Origin: Bacteroidales bacterium UBA4293
GTDB lineage: Bacteria; Bacteroidota; Bacteroidia; Bacteroidales; Bacteroidaceae
DNA: 64,000 nt
Assembly: GCA_002395835.1 (NCBI GenBank)
Contig: DGVD01000018.1
Coordinates: 124,001-188,000 of the forward strand
Direction of reading: 5' to 3'
The number at the start of each line of letters is the position of its first letter. The first letter of the stretch is position 1. Below, one piece after another: positions 17,657 to 27,383 of this stretch. The notes under the pieces are model-generated. The model saw only the letters and a program-made list of their open reading frames with translations. It was not told the DNA's origin and made no database searches. The position numbers were made by a program, and so were the translations under genes.

Positions 17657-19966
17657 ATGAAAAAAGAACTACTGACATTTGGATGTGCAGCAATTTTACT
17701 TGCTGCTTGTCAGTCCGATGGGCTTAAGCTCCGTGAGGACAACATCGATGAAGTTATCGCAGCAATGACTCTGGAAGAGAAAGCTGGCCTTTGCGTAGGA
17801 GTAGGTTACAACTGGATGGACGGCAAAGACAATGGCTGGGGCGAAAGAGAAGCTAGAGTCGTTGGAGCTGCAGGTACTACTATGGCTATCGATCGTTTAG
17901 GTATACCTGCTATTCAGCTCTGTGATGGTCCTGCAGGTTTGCGTATTCAACCTACACGAGAAGGTGATGATGCAACATACTATTGCACACACTTCCCTAT
18001 TGGTACATTATTATCTTCCACTTGGGACCAAGAGCTAGTAGAGAAGGTTGGAAAGGCCATGGGCAATGAAGTTCTGGAGTACGGAGCCGACGTACTTCTT
18101 GCTCCTGCACTGAACATTCACAGAAACCCACTGAATGGTCGTAACTTCGAATACTATTCAGAAGATCCAGTTGTAGCAGGTAAGATTGCAGCGGCTTATG
18201 TAAAGGGAGTACAGAGCAATGGCGTTGGAACTTCCATCAAGCACTTCGCATTCAATAATCAGGAGACAAACCGCCTGCGTAACAATGCTATCGTAAGTGA
18301 ACGTGCAGCACGTGAAATCTATCTAAAGGGATTCGAGATTGCAGTCAAGGAATCTGCCCCTATGACAGTCATGACTTCATACAATTACGTAAACGATGTT
18401 TACACTAGTGAAAGTGTTGACCTTCTGACTACCATTCTGCGTGACGAGTGGGGTTACAAAGGTGTTGTAATGACCGACTGGACTGGTGGTTATAGTGGTG
18501 CCAAGAACATCCATGCAGGAAATGAGATGATTCAGCCAGGTAGCAAGCAGAAATATGATCAGATTATTGCTGCCGTTAACGATGGTTCTCTTCCAATGGA
18601 GGAATTAGACCGTGCTGTTCGCCGCATTTTGGAAATGGTAGTTCAGTGTCCATCATTCAAGGGGTACAAATACACGAACAAACCAGACCTCACTGCTCAT
18701 GCATCTGTTACTCGTCAAAGCGCTACAGAAGGTATGGTACTTCTAGAGAATAAAGCTGAAGCACTGCCTTTGAAAAATGTTAAGAATGTAGCTGTTTATG
18801 GCGTTACTTCTTACAACTGGATTGCAGGTGGTACAGGATCTGGTGATGTAAACCGTGCTTATACAGTTAACTTGATGGATGGCTTAAAGAATGCCGGTAT
18901 GACACCAGATGAAAACGTTGTTAAGGACTATGAAAAATGGATTGCTGAGGAAAACCACCGCATCGATAGCATTCGACCAAAAGAAAATGCTTGGATGTTC
19001 AATGAAATTCCTGGCGAGATGAATGTAGCAAGAACAGACCTAGCTACAGCTGCTAAAACTAATGATGTAGCTATTATTACGATTGGCCGAACCAGTGGTG
19101 AAGGTTCTGATCGTACTATTGAGAACTTTAACTTGAGCGATGCAGAGCAGAACATGGTTAAGAAAGTTACCGCAGCATATCATGCTGTAGGAAAGAAGGC
19201 CATCGTAGTACTTTGTATTGGTGGTGTTATTGAAACTTCTTCATGGAAAAACATCCCTGACGCAGTTCTCTGTGCTTGGCAAGGTGGACAAGAAGGCGGT
19301 AATTCTGTAGCTGACGTTCTCACAGGCAAGGCCAACCCTAGTGGTAAGTTGCCTATGACTTGGCCTGTAAAATACACTGACCACAAGTCTTCTGCAAATT
19401 TCCCAATCAACAAGGGCATCATCCAGGCTGGTTCAATTCCTGAACCTGCAACTGAAGTGAAAGATGTAGACTACACAAATTATGAGGAAGGTATTTATGT
19501 AGGTTACCGTTGGTTCGACCAGCAAAATATGGCTGTTTCTTACCCATTTGGCTATGGTTTGAGCTATACTACATTTACATATGCAGCAGATGATGTGAAG
19601 GCCAATGGAGATGTTTATACAGTAGATGTAACTGTTACCAACTCTGGAAAGGTAGCAGGTAAGGAAGTTGTAGAATTGTATGTCAGTGCTCCTAAGGGTA
19701 AGTTGGACAAGCCAGTTCAAGAACTGAAGGCATTTGCCAAAACTCCAGTTATAGAACCTGGAAAATCAGCAAAGGTTACTTTGACTGTTAATGCTTCTGA
19801 CCTGGCTTCTTACAATGAAGAAACATCTTCTTGGGAAGTTGACCCTGGAACATATACTTTCAAGGTAGGTGCATCAAGCCGTGATATCCGCGCTACCAGC
19901 ACCGCTGAGGTAGCAGCTAAAACTGAAAAAGCTCACAAGGTACTTCAGCGTGTAGCTACTAAATAA
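17657..19966 (+). CDS. GH3 beta-glucosidase-type lipoprotein
   Basis: 769 residues with lipobox LLAAC (C18). The GH3 N-terminal barrel has IPAIQLCDGPAGLRI, LLAPALNIHRNPLNGRNFEYYSEDP, KHFAFNNQE and VVMTDWTGG (nucleophile D274). The C-terminal GH3 sandwich (MVLLENKAEALPLKN.., GRTSGEGSDR, LCAWQGGQEGG) and a fibronectin-III-like domain at the end (VTNSGKVAGKEVVELYVSAP) follow. GH3 enzymes release terminal beta-linked glucose, xylose or related sugars, and specificity cannot be read here. Codon use is somewhat richer in GC at third positions than its neighbours, as in highly expressed genes. A hairpin terminator follows 45 bp after the stop. Confidence 0.93.
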   Translation: MKKELLTFGCAAILLAACQSDGLKLREDNIDEVIAAMTLEEKAGLCVGVGYNWMDGKDNGWGEREARVVGAAGTTMAIDRLGIPAIQLCDGPAGLRIQPTREGDDATYYCTHFPIGTLLSSTWDQELVEKVGKAMGNEVLEYGADVLLAPALNIHRNPLNGRNFEYYSEDPVVAGKIAAAYVKGVQSNGVGTSIKHFAFNNQETNRLRNNAIVSERAAREIYLKGFEIAVKESAPMTVMTSYNYVNDVYTSESVDLLTTILRDEWGYKGVVMTDWTGGYSGAKNIHAGNEMIQPGSKQKYDQIIAAVNDGSLPMEELDRAVRRILEMVVQCPSFKGYKYTNKPDLTAHASVTRQSATEGMVLLENKAEALPLKNVKNVAVYGVTSYNWIAGGTGSGDVNRAYTVNLMDGLKNAGMTPDENVVKDYEKWIAEENHRIDSIRPKENAWMFNEIPGEMNVARTDLATAAKTNDVAIITIGRTSGEGSDRTIENFNLSDAEQNMVKKVTAAYHAVGKKAIVVLCIGGVIETSSWKNIPDAVLCAWQGGQEGGNSVADVLTGKANPSGKLPMTWPVKYTDHKSSANFPINKGIIQAGSIPEPATEVKDVDYTNYEEGIYVGYRWFDQQNMAVSYPFGYGLSYTTFTYAADDVKANGDVYTVDVTVTNSGKVAGKEVVELYVSAPKGKLDKPVQELKAFAKTPVIEPGKSAKVTLTVNASDLASYNEETSSWEVDPGTYTFKVGASSRDIRATSTAEVAAKTEKAHKVLQRVATK

Positions 19967-20011
19967 AATTAATATACAAGCTAAGAATGAAGAAATACAC
20001 TTTATAGGACG

Positions 20012-20043
20012 AAGGGCTGAAGTTTAAAACTTCAGCCCTTTGC
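20012..20043 (+). terminator. Terminator after the GH3 gene
   Basis: Perfect inverted repeat AAGGGCTGAAGTTT/AAACTTCAGCCCTT followed by TTTG. It lies in the convergent gap to the DUF362 gene and may serve both strands. Confidence 0.85.
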
Positions 20044-20081
20044 TTTATAGAACGATGCCCTTAACTTTATAGAGCATAACA

Positions 20082-21101
20082 TTACTCCTCAAGAACGAAT
20101 GGCTTTAATCCTAATACAGCATCTGCAGCTGTGATACGTTTGCCACCATTATCCAAATCGATTAAAATATAACGATTATTGCCCATGCCTAATTCTTTCA
20201 TATAAGAAAGCTGACGGTGCCCATGACGAGTTTCTATACGTTCCACCATTGCATGCCGGTCTTCTGGAGTCATGGCATAGATGATATCTACACAAGCTTG
20301 ATCTATGGCCAATATATCGGTAGATGACAAAATTCCCACATTAGGAGTCACAACTGGCTCTGCTTCCAACCCTTCACAGTCGCAGGAAACCGACATATTC
20401 CGCATCACATTCACATAGGTTATATGCTTACCGAAGTAGTCGATAGTAGCCTTCGTAGACTCTGTCATACGCTCCATGAACTCCTCCTCCACAATATCCC
20501 ATTGGTCTTCTTGCATTGGAGTGGTATGAATCCAGCTCTTACCTATTCGACCATCTGCACAGCCAATGCCAATATTCTTATTACTACCTCCGAATCCTCC
20601 ACACGTGTGTCCTTTGAAGTGTGTTAGGGCCACAAGAGAGTCATAGTTTGTAAGATGGCCGCCCACGGACATTTTCCTGAACCATTTTCCTCCTATTACT
20701 GGAAGTGTAGTGGTACCTTGCTCGTCCATAATATCTACCGGGCAGAAAGTCCATCCATTCACTTCTATAGTTTTTCTATGCAATTCAGTGGTAAAACGGT
20801 CACCCTCATAATACGTGTTTGTTTCAATGATATTAGCGCCTCTCAAGTCTTTTTCCACTAAGGCTTTCACCCACTCACGAGGAATAATGTTAGGACCATG
20901 CTGTTCACCCGTGTGCAATTTCACACCTACATGACCTATTATCTGGGCACAAACTTGTTCGTAAGCTTTAATTAATCCCTGCGCTGATAATTCTCGAGTA
21001 AAATATACTACAGACTCATTGCCAGTACGCTCTTCATAAGGCACAAATTCCATACCTCCCGTACCTGGTGTTGGTTTTCCACAATTACAATGATTACACA
21101 T
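20082..21101 (-). CDS. DUF362-domain protein, Cys-rich N-terminus
   Basis: 339 residues. It begins MCNHCNCGKPTPGTGG, so a CxxCxC cluster precedes the DUF362 core: VGVKLHTGEQHGPNIIPREW, ANIIETNTYYEGDR, LVALTHFKGHTCGGFGGSNKNIGIG and VSCDCEG. DUF362 proteins often carry a ferredoxin domain. None is present here, and the N-terminal Cys cluster may take the metal-binding role. It is the last gene of the hydrolase-SDR-SDR-DUF362 operon, 19 bp after the preceding gene. Function unknown; redox or metal chemistry is a guess. Confidence 0.8.
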   Translation of the reverse strand: MCNHCNCGKPTPGTGGMEFVPYEERTGNESVVYFTRELSAQGLIKAYEQVCAQIIGHVGVKLHTGEQHGPNIIPREWVKALVEKDLRGANIIETNTYYEGDRFTTELHRKTIEVNGWTFCPVDIMDEQGTTTLPVIGGKWFRKMSVGGHLTNYDSLVALTHFKGHTCGGFGGSNKNIGIGCADGRIGKSWIHTTPMQEDQWDIVEEEFMERMTESTKATIDYFGKHITYVNVMRNMSVSCDCEGLEAEPVVTPNVGILSSTDILAIDQACVDIIYAMTPEDRHAMVERIETRHGHRQLSYMKELGMGNNRYILIDLDNGGKRITAADAVLGLKPFVLEE

Positions 21102-21120
21102 AAACGTAACTTATTAAATA

Positions 21121-21873
21121 TTACTTTCTAACTATCACACTTCCGCTAGCCTGATGCGTAGCCAAAATAAGCACCTCCGCTATTTGGACATGCGATGGAG
21201 CATTGGCCGCATACAGGGCCACATCTGCTATATCATCACCAGACAAAGGTTTTATACCTTTATATACATTAGCTGCACGTTCAGTATCACCATGAAAACG
21301 GATATTACTGAAATTTGTCTCCACTAATCCAGGCTTCAAGTTTGTAACTCTGATAGAAGTATTAGCTACATCAATACGTAAACCATCAGAAAGAGCCTTT
21401 ACTGCTGCTTTAGTAGCGCAATAGACATTTCCACCTGCATAAGCTGCATCACCAGCCACTGAACCTATATTTATAATGTGACCACAGTCACGCTCTACCA
21501 TACCTGGAACAATAAGACGTGTCATGTTAAGCAGCCCCTTGATGTTTGTATCAATCATGGTTTCCCAGTCATCAAGATTACCTTCGTATTCTGGTTCTAA
21601 ACCTAATGCCAGTCCTGCATTGTTTATCAACACATCTATTTCGCTCCATTCTTTAGGGAGATTTTTTATAGCTAGAGAAGCAGCATTTCTATCTCTTACA
21701 TCAAAAGTCAATGTAAGTACATCTGCACCCATTGCTTTCAATTCATCTTTAATCTCGGTCAGTTTATTTCCGCTTCTGGCAGTGAGTATCAGACGATCAC
21801 CATTTTCAGCAAATTTACGGGCACAGCTCAAACCTATCCCACTCGTCGCTCCAGTAATTAATACAGTTTTCAT
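21121..21873 (-). CDS. Short-chain dehydrogenase/reductase (YdfG-like)
   Basis: 250 residues with the classical SDR pattern: cofactor motif TGATSGIG with a following LTARSGNKL that suits NADP, DVLINNAGLALG, IINIGSVAGDAAYAGGNVYCATKAAV (Ser, Tyr and Lys of the active site) and LKPGLVETNFS. It resembles the YdfG serine/3-hydroxy acid dehydrogenase group. The substrate is unknown. Third gene of a four-gene operon. Confidence 0.9.
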   Translation of the reverse strand: MKTVLITGATSGIGLSCARKFAENGDRLILTARSGNKLTEIKDELKAMGADVLTLTFDVRDRNAASLAIKNLPKEWSEIDVLINNAGLALGLEPEYEGNLDDWETMIDTNIKGLLNMTRLIVPGMVERDCGHIINIGSVAGDAAYAGGNVYCATKAAVKALSDGLRIDVANTSIRVTNLKPGLVETNFSNIRFHGDTERAANVYKGIKPLSGDDIADVALYAANAPSHVQIAEVLILATHQASGSVIVRK

Positions 21874-21911
21874 CCTATTGCCTATTTTAAATTCTAATTA
21901 CAATGTTTCTT

Positions 21912-22682
21912 TCATGTACACATAGCCCCACCATCTATAACAAAGTCTTGTCCAGTCACAAAACGGGCGGCATCGCTTGAAAGATAAAGGGCACAATATG
22001 CAATGTCCTCGGCCTCACCTAGAATTCCCAAAGGAGATTCTTCTTCAAAATGTTTCTTGAGTTCTGGACGTTCTAAAACACCACGTGTCATTTCCGTGAG
22101 TACAAAACCTGGATATATAACATTTACACGCACTCCTTTTTCACCTAATCTTTTAGCCAAGGTGTGAGAATAGCTGCGAATAGCTCCTTTAGCTGCAGTA
22201 TACACTAAAGGACCATTACACTTCAAAGCTGCTAATGATGCTATATTAATGATACTTCCCCCTCCTTGTTCTGCCAAAAATGGCCATGAATACTTTGTCA
22301 TCATAAACACACTGTTGAAGTCCACCTTCATAACCTTATCAAAGTTAGCCGTATCCATCTCTTTTTCTAGGTTACCATGGGCTCCTTGTGTTCCGGCACT
22401 GTTGATAAGGATATCCAACCTTCCATAAACTTGGATACAAGCATCGACTGCCTCATGACAGTTTTCCTCCATGCTAAGATCTACCACCGCATATTCACAA
22501 TGACCACCTTTGCTTAAGATTTCAGTCTTAACTAACTCAGCACGTTCAGCCACAATATCTACAATGAAGACCTTTGCGCCAGCTTGTGAAAGTAGCAAAG
22601 CGCAACTTTTCCCTATACCGGCCCCTCCTCCAGTGATAAGAGCTACCTTTCCATCAACTCTAAACGCATCTATTCCTTTCAT
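21912..22682 (-). CDS. Short-chain dehydrogenase/reductase
   Basis: About 256 residues from the ATG at 22682. An in-frame TTG at 22706 would overlap the upstream gene and is less likely. Motifs: TGGGAGIG, LDILINSAGTQG, IINIASLAALKCNGPLVYTAAKGA, VNVIYPGFVLTEM and a C-terminal RFVTGQDFVIDGG, as in the FabG/hydroxysteroid-dehydrogenase group. The acidic residue in KVFIVDIVAERA suggests NAD rather than NADP. Substrate unknown. It follows the hydrolase gene by 10 bp, so the two enzymes may act in sequence on a released alcohol. Confidence 0.9.
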   Translation of the reverse strand: MKGIDAFRVDGKVALITGGGAGIGKSCALLLSQAGAKVFIVDIVAERAELVKTEILSKGGHCEYAVVDLSMEENCHEAVDACIQVYGRLDILINSAGTQGAHGNLEKEMDTANFDKVMKVDFNSVFMMTKYSWPFLAEQGGGSIINIASLAALKCNGPLVYTAAKGAIRSYSHTLAKRLGEKGVRVNVIYPGFVLTEMTRGVLERPELKKHFEEESPLGILGEAEDIAYCALYLSSDAARFVTGQDFVIDGGAMCT

Positions 22683-22692
22683 AGCATCTAAA

Positions 22693-24798
22693 CTATTTAA
22701 CCACAATCCTTACTTTTCCTAAATTTGGAATAAAAGTCTGTTCTGCATTCACATCACCATGACGCTCTGAACACACCATCACAGTAGCAAAATAAGTTCC
22801 AGGCTTATCATAACTTATTATAGTATCAAACTCTACATGCTCTCCAGAATTTTGGGAAGTCGCTTTAGTCAAATCTACAGGCAAAGTAAAATCCTTTGAA
22901 TCATTCAGACACCAAATAGCCTTCACTACATGGCCTGTGCCTTTAGGAATATCCACTGAAACATGAACCTTAACCTCTTGTCCTACAGAAACCTCTGCAC
23001 GTTCTTTTCCATCAACCAAGGCTGTAACTGTAGGCTGAATACCACCGCGGCTAGAACCATCAGTACTTAACATAACCTGCGCATCCTTTATGAAATAGTC
23101 GGAGGTTTTTGAAGGTTCAATTCCTCGCTCTACCCAGTCGCTTACATCTAGTAAAGCTTGAAAGAGTGTGCTCTGATAAGATACCACTTCTGTAGGGTCA
23201 TCAGTTTCACCATGTGTTGCACGATCCGTGTACCATAAACGGAAATTATCATCGGTAGCATTACCCAAATGCTCCTTTACTTTATTTCTATACCAGTCAC
23301 CCTGCCAAGCAAAAGCCTCTCTATCCCAAACGGAGCAACAGAGAATCATCTTACCATGTATAGTACCCGTAGGTAAGCATCCTGCTGCACTTCGTGTAAA
23401 GAGAGGGCCTAGCAACATTGGCCGCTGAGGATATATAGGCTTATTATCATAGCCTCGGAACTGATTCCAAGCATAAAAATCAGGAGTAGGCATTTGATGC
23501 CTATAGTAAGTTTCACAAGCTAACCAGTTACTATTATCCACTTGTACCTGATCACCAGCTTTTAAATAGGTTAGTGACTCTACAGTATTCACTGAGGCTA
23601 AAATAACATATTTACCTTTTGTCATGGTTATCTGCAGTCGCTGTCCTTCTCCCGTGCCAGATAAAATCAGTAAATCTCCACCCATGGTGTGCATTTCTAC
23701 CTCTTGGTCTATTTCATAAGCCACTGGTTTATCTTTAATGTCAGTGCCCATGGCAGCCCATGCTCTATCAGCAGATCCACGGTCTGCATCATTCATTGGC
23801 TCCACTAATCCTAGGCTCTCTGCCTCTCGTTGACCCAATACACGAACTACTTTAGCCTTCTGCTGAACATGATCCTTTGCCAATGAAGGAGGATTATCAT
23901 ACCCCAGATAACCAGGCTTGTTCCAGAAATCATGCTGAAAATATGTAGGATCGGCCCCCACCACTGAGCGATACAGAACCAAAAATCCATGAGCATCCAT
24001 CGTCTTCCAACCATACCATGACTTTATAGGAAATCCCATAGCTGTAGCTTCTTGCAGAACCTGTCGTTGCTCTGCATTAAGAGTTGCATATGGATCCCCG
24101 CTTCCCCCTGGTTCCAATGCGTCTACAATATCCGCCATCTTATCTCGCAAAACTCGTAAAGCATTCATACGGACACCAAACACATTAGGAATGGCATGAG
24201 GACTACCCAACACAAAAGGAACAGAACCATCCCACACACCTTCAGTACTTTCCATTCCTCCTGTAGTACGGTAAGCTCCACCACTGCCACCATAACAATA
24301 ACCAAAAGGACGGTCACAACCATAAATTGTCTTTGCTACAACACGAGAGAACTCAGCACATGCAGCATTAGCCCTATATGCTCCAATAGTGTTGTCACGA
24401 CCTGCATTCGGATTGCTTAGGTCGATAGTACCTCCCTCATTGGTCTCTACAAAATATGCTCCATGCTCGATGCTAAACTTTATAGGGCTCAATACACCCT
24501 CGTAAGCCTGAGCTGCTGTCTCACTATCAGGAAAAGGAGTGATATACTGGAAGAAACGACCCGTATAATTCTCTTTCTTTAAAGGAAAATAAAATGAGAA
24601 ACGAGTACCATCATCAAAACCTCCATGGATGTACCTACACAACACCGGAAACTTAATAGTCTTATCCACATCTATAAATGGGTTCTTGAATATCGTATCT
24701 GTATAAACAAAATCCAATTTGGCACCCTTAAGGTTCTTCGCCAGCACTACAGGAGTGAATAGCGTAAACATCAGCAAGAATAAAGTTACTTTTTTCAT
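22693..24798 (-). CDS. Exported alpha/beta-hydrolase-like protein of unknown substrate
   Basis: About 701 residues from the ATG at 24798 (MKKVTLFLLMFTLFTPVVLAK, a signal peptide). An ATG at 24822 would begin almost at the predicted transcript start. The segment FGYCYGGSGGAYRTTGGMES holds a GxSxG-type nucleophile elbow (GGSGG), and the late YTDRATHGETDDP could provide the His. The overall pattern is vaguely like tannase/feruloyl-esterase or peptidase-type hydrolases, but I do not recognise a named family. The C-terminal about 110 residues look like an Ig-like/PKD-type beta domain (YDKPGTYFATVMVCSE). It opens an operon with two SDRs and a DUF362 protein, which suggests hydrolysis of an ester or conjugate followed by oxidation or reduction. 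Confidence 0.7.
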   Translation of the reverse strand: MKKVTLFLLMFTLFTPVVLAKNLKGAKLDFVYTDTIFKNPFIDVDKTIKFPVLCRYIHGGFDDGTRFSFYFPLKKENYTGRFFQYITPFPDSETAAQAYEGVLSPIKFSIEHGAYFVETNEGGTIDLSNPNAGRDNTIGAYRANAACAEFSRVVAKTIYGCDRPFGYCYGGSGGAYRTTGGMESTEGVWDGSVPFVLGSPHAIPNVFGVRMNALRVLRDKMADIVDALEPGGSGDPYATLNAEQRQVLQEATAMGFPIKSWYGWKTMDAHGFLVLYRSVVGADPTYFQHDFWNKPGYLGYDNPPSLAKDHVQQKAKVVRVLGQREAESLGLVEPMNDADRGSADRAWAAMGTDIKDKPVAYEIDQEVEMHTMGGDLLILSGTGEGQRLQITMTKGKYVILASVNTVESLTYLKAGDQVQVDNSNWLACETYYRHQMPTPDFYAWNQFRGYDNKPIYPQRPMLLGPLFTRSAAGCLPTGTIHGKMILCCSVWDREAFAWQGDWYRNKVKEHLGNATDDNFRLWYTDRATHGETDDPTEVVSYQSTLFQALLDVSDWVERGIEPSKTSDYFIKDAQVMLSTDGSSRGGIQPTVTALVDGKERAEVSVGQEVKVHVSVDIPKGTGHVVKAIWCLNDSKDFTLPVDLTKATSQNSGEHVEFDTIISYDKPGTYFATVMVCSERHGDVNAEQTFIPNLGKVRIVVK

Positions 24799-24830
24799 AA
24801 TTGTTTTATCCATTTCATTCATCTAGACAA

Positions 24831-24838
24831 CAAAATTA
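24831..24838 (-). promoter_or_regulatory. Promoter -7 box (TAATTTTG) of the hydrolase-SDR-SDR-DUF362 operon
   Basis: TAnnTTTG match on the minus strand that gives a leader of about 27 nt to the ATG at 24798. A short GAGCC/GGCTC inverted repeat (24851-24875) lies just upstream and may be a weak terminator of the CotH operon. Confidence 0.5.
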
Positions 24839-24937
24839 CGGTTAATATAAGAGCCAGATATTATCTTTTCGGCTCCAATGTTGAACAAATAGATTAAAAA
24901 CGGCTCATTTCCAACATTCAGAGAACTCATCGTAGTA

Positions 24938-26479
24938 TTACAAATCCTTTATCTGTTGATCCATCCACTGAAATTTACTATTAAAAGCGTTTTTCATACG
25001 GTCTACAGCCTCCTGAAATGACATCTTCTCATCTCCATTTTCATCATTCGTAATAGGCCACATCTTACTATTCAAACCCTCAGAAAGACGAATTTTTTCT
25101 GCTGTTTCATCTATATATTCAGGTAGTTTCCTGAAAATTTCTTTTTTAGTTTCCCAACGTTCTTTCAACTGCTTTTTAAATTTCTCATCCTTCAACAAGT
25201 AGGGATAATAGAGAGCCTGAGTCAATCCGACCCAACCATATGAAAAAGCAGGAACAAAAGCATGGTAATCAAAGTCCCAAACTGGACCATGGCAAAGCTT
25301 TCCACCTCTATCCTTATACATGTATACACTATGAGGACCAGTAGTGGGCCAATAAGAAAAAATATCAGTATTATTTGAAAGCTCCTCTACTAAAATAAAA
25401 TCTATAGCAGTTTCAATGTCTAAATATTCCTCATATTCGTGATTCTGAAGGCGGGTATCATCATTCAGAATGTCTTCCAACTCACTTACATAATTTTTAA
25501 AATAATTTATAGCATCATCACTAATTGTTTCCTCATCAGGTTCCTTGAACTGATAAGGAAGACCGAAAATGTTAGAATGGAACTTATTCACCTCATCATA
25601 ATATGTATCTAGTTCCACCAAATAACCACCAGTAAGTTTCTCCGGATCATGTTCCTGAGCTTCCATTTCTGTGATGTCTACACGATTATCATCCACTTTT
25701 ATCTGCTCACACAAATAATAGTTTCCCATAATCTTACCATTTAGTTCCACTTCCACAAATTGTCCACGCACGGTATAAGGTAAGCCAGAATTCGAAGATA
25801 GCCAGAATGCAGCATCGTTACGCATCAAAGTACGGTCTTTCCAATTTGCAAGCAAAACCCATCGCTTATGTTTAGGCATGCCCAAAATCTCAGATTTCTT
25901 ATCCAACTTGATGGCATACGGCTTTTTGGGATAATTCCAAGTGGAATTACCACGGCCACGAATACTAATTTGCCCCTCATAATCCACTGTGCCATCAGCA
26001 TTTTCAATCCTGAGCCACGTATATCCCAACCAATTGTCCTTACTGGTAATATCCACTCCTCCTGGAGTTAATATTCGCACAATAGGCAACCCTGTATTTT
26101 GAGCAACAAGGGTATACTCCTTAGAACTAGTTCCTTTCACTACCTTTACCTTTACCGGTGAAGTAAGGTCAATAACTGCACCTTTGGAAATATCAGTCGT
26201 GCCCAAGAGTACCTTGTCACCCTGATAAGTGAAACTAGCATTCACTTCCTTAAAGTTGCTCACATTAGGAAGAACAAAAGAAAATGTAGAGGAACTGGGA
26301 TCAAAGGTTCCAGCTATTCCACCCAAATGAACCATAGTCAGTTCAGCCTCAGCCTGAACAGGAGGTTCTGGCACTACTATCTCAGTGGGATCATCACTTT
26401 CCTTTGAACACGCCACTATAAAAATAAAAGCCACTAACAATGGTAAAACACCTTGCAACTTATCACAAATTCTTCTCAT
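24938..26479 (-). CDS. CotH-kinase-family lipoprotein
   Basis: About 513 residues from the ATG at 26479. A hydrophobic signal ends at lipobox IVAC, followed by a Pro/Glu-rich linker. An N-terminal beta domain (DUF5018-like, about 45-130) precedes the CotH domain: GQISIRGRGNSTWNYPKKPY, KHKRWVLLANWKDRTLMRND, GGYLVELDTYYDE, VWDFDYHAF and WETKKEIFRKL. CotH proteins are atypical secreted kinases. The Lys in KKPYAIKL and the DFD motif are the expected ATP/metal residues and are present. It is co-transcribed with the MBL hydrolase 17 bp upstream. Target unknown. Confidence 0.88.
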   Translation of the reverse strand: MRRICDKLQGVLPLLVAFIFIVACSKESDDPTEIVVPEPPVQAEAELTMVHLGGIAGTFDPSSSTFSFVLPNVSNFKEVNASFTYQGDKVLLGTTDISKGAVIDLTSPVKVKVVKGTSSKEYTLVAQNTGLPIVRILTPGGVDITSKDNWLGYTWLRIENADGTVDYEGQISIRGRGNSTWNYPKKPYAIKLDKKSEILGMPKHKRWVLLANWKDRTLMRNDAAFWLSSNSGLPYTVRGQFVEVELNGKIMGNYYLCEQIKVDDNRVDITEMEAQEHDPEKLTGGYLVELDTYYDEVNKFHSNIFGLPYQFKEPDEETISDDAINYFKNYVSELEDILNDDTRLQNHEYEEYLDIETAIDFILVEELSNNTDIFSYWPTTGPHSVYMYKDRGGKLCHGPVWDFDYHAFVPAFSYGWVGLTQALYYPYLLKDEKFKKQLKERWETKKEIFRKLPEYIDETAEKIRLSEGLNSKMWPITNDENGDEKMSFQEAVDRMKNAFNSKFQWMDQQIKDL

Positions 26480-26496
26480 ATATGCCAATTAATCAC

Positions 26497-27255
26497 TTAA
26501 TCAATAAATAAAGATTCTCCTTCTTGTTGGATACTCCAGAAAGTGATATTATCTTCATCCGTAAATTCTTTCATACGCCATGCGGACTTGAATCCACTAG
26601 CTACAAAATGCATAGGAACAAATAAACCCACCTGAAACAGACTAATGAACTGGCGAGCACCACGAGTATAACCATTACCTATCCTCCCATCCACAGGAAA
26701 CATAACCACATCAAATTTATTTTCTATACTCTTTATGTCATTCAGTTCTCTTAAAAAAAGACTTTCTTCATAAACAGGGTCAATGTCTTCACCCATTTCC
26801 CATGAATATATAGTTTCCCCTGGATTAATCTCGGAAAGAAAACGTGCAAACCAATTGTTTAAATCACCTGCATGAAAAATAGTTTTCCCTGAAGTCCGTA
26901 CAATCCAAGAAACGCCACTGTCATTACTTCCCGTGGCTGCTACCGATATGAAATTATCTTCAAAATTATCACCCTTCGCTAGCCATTCATTGCCTTGTTC
27001 CTTCCTCGCTTTATGATGCTGTAGAATGTCTTTGGAAAGAATATAAGTTATATCCTTTTTTATCTGTTTCCAATAGAAAATACTAGAGCTAAAATGATCT
27101 TCATGAAAATGGCTCACTAACACATACAATGGCTTACGACTATGAAGGAGACTATCCATCACACTCGCAGGATCCAAGCAGAAGTCGAACACCAAAATTA
27201 CTTTATCCGTCTCCAAAGCGAATCCACTATGAAAGATATAAGTGAGCTTTATCAT
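26497..27255 (-). CDS. MBL-fold metallo-hydrolase
   Basis: 252 residues without a signal peptide. The metallo-beta-lactamase pattern is complete: FHSGFALET, VLVSHFHEDHF (HxHxDH zinc motif), TIFHAGDLNNW and FVPMHFVAS. It resembles cytoplasmic UlaG/YtnP-like phosphodiesterase or lactonase groups, and substrate is not readable. First gene of a two-gene operon with the CotH lipoprotein, with a TATCTTTG promoter just upstream. Confidence 0.88.
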   Translation of the reverse strand: MIKLTYIFHSGFALETDKVILVFDFCLDPASVMDSLLHSRKPLYVLVSHFHEDHFSSSIFYWKQIKKDITYILSKDILQHHKARKEQGNEWLAKGDNFEDNFISVAATGSNDSGVSWIVRTSGKTIFHAGDLNNWFARFLSEINPGETIYSWEMGEDIDPVYEESLFLRELNDIKSIENKFDVVMFPVDGRIGNGYTRGARQFISLFQVGLFVPMHFVASGFKSAWRMKEFTDEDNITFWSIQQEGESLFID

Positions 27256-27262
27256 TTTTCAG

Positions 27263-27270
27263 CAAAGATA
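27263..27270 (-). promoter_or_regulatory. Promoter -7 box (TATCTTTG) of the MBL-CotH operon
   Basis: Exact consensus on the minus strand, 8 bp before the ATG at 27255, so the mRNA would be nearly leaderless. Confidence 0.65.
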
Positions 27271-27383
27271 ATAAAAAAAGTAAAACTACAAGTAAAACAC
27301 TCTACTATCCATAAATACATAAAAAAAGAACCCCCTTCAGAATGGATTTCTAAAGAGGATTCTAAAGATATTAAACTTCAATT

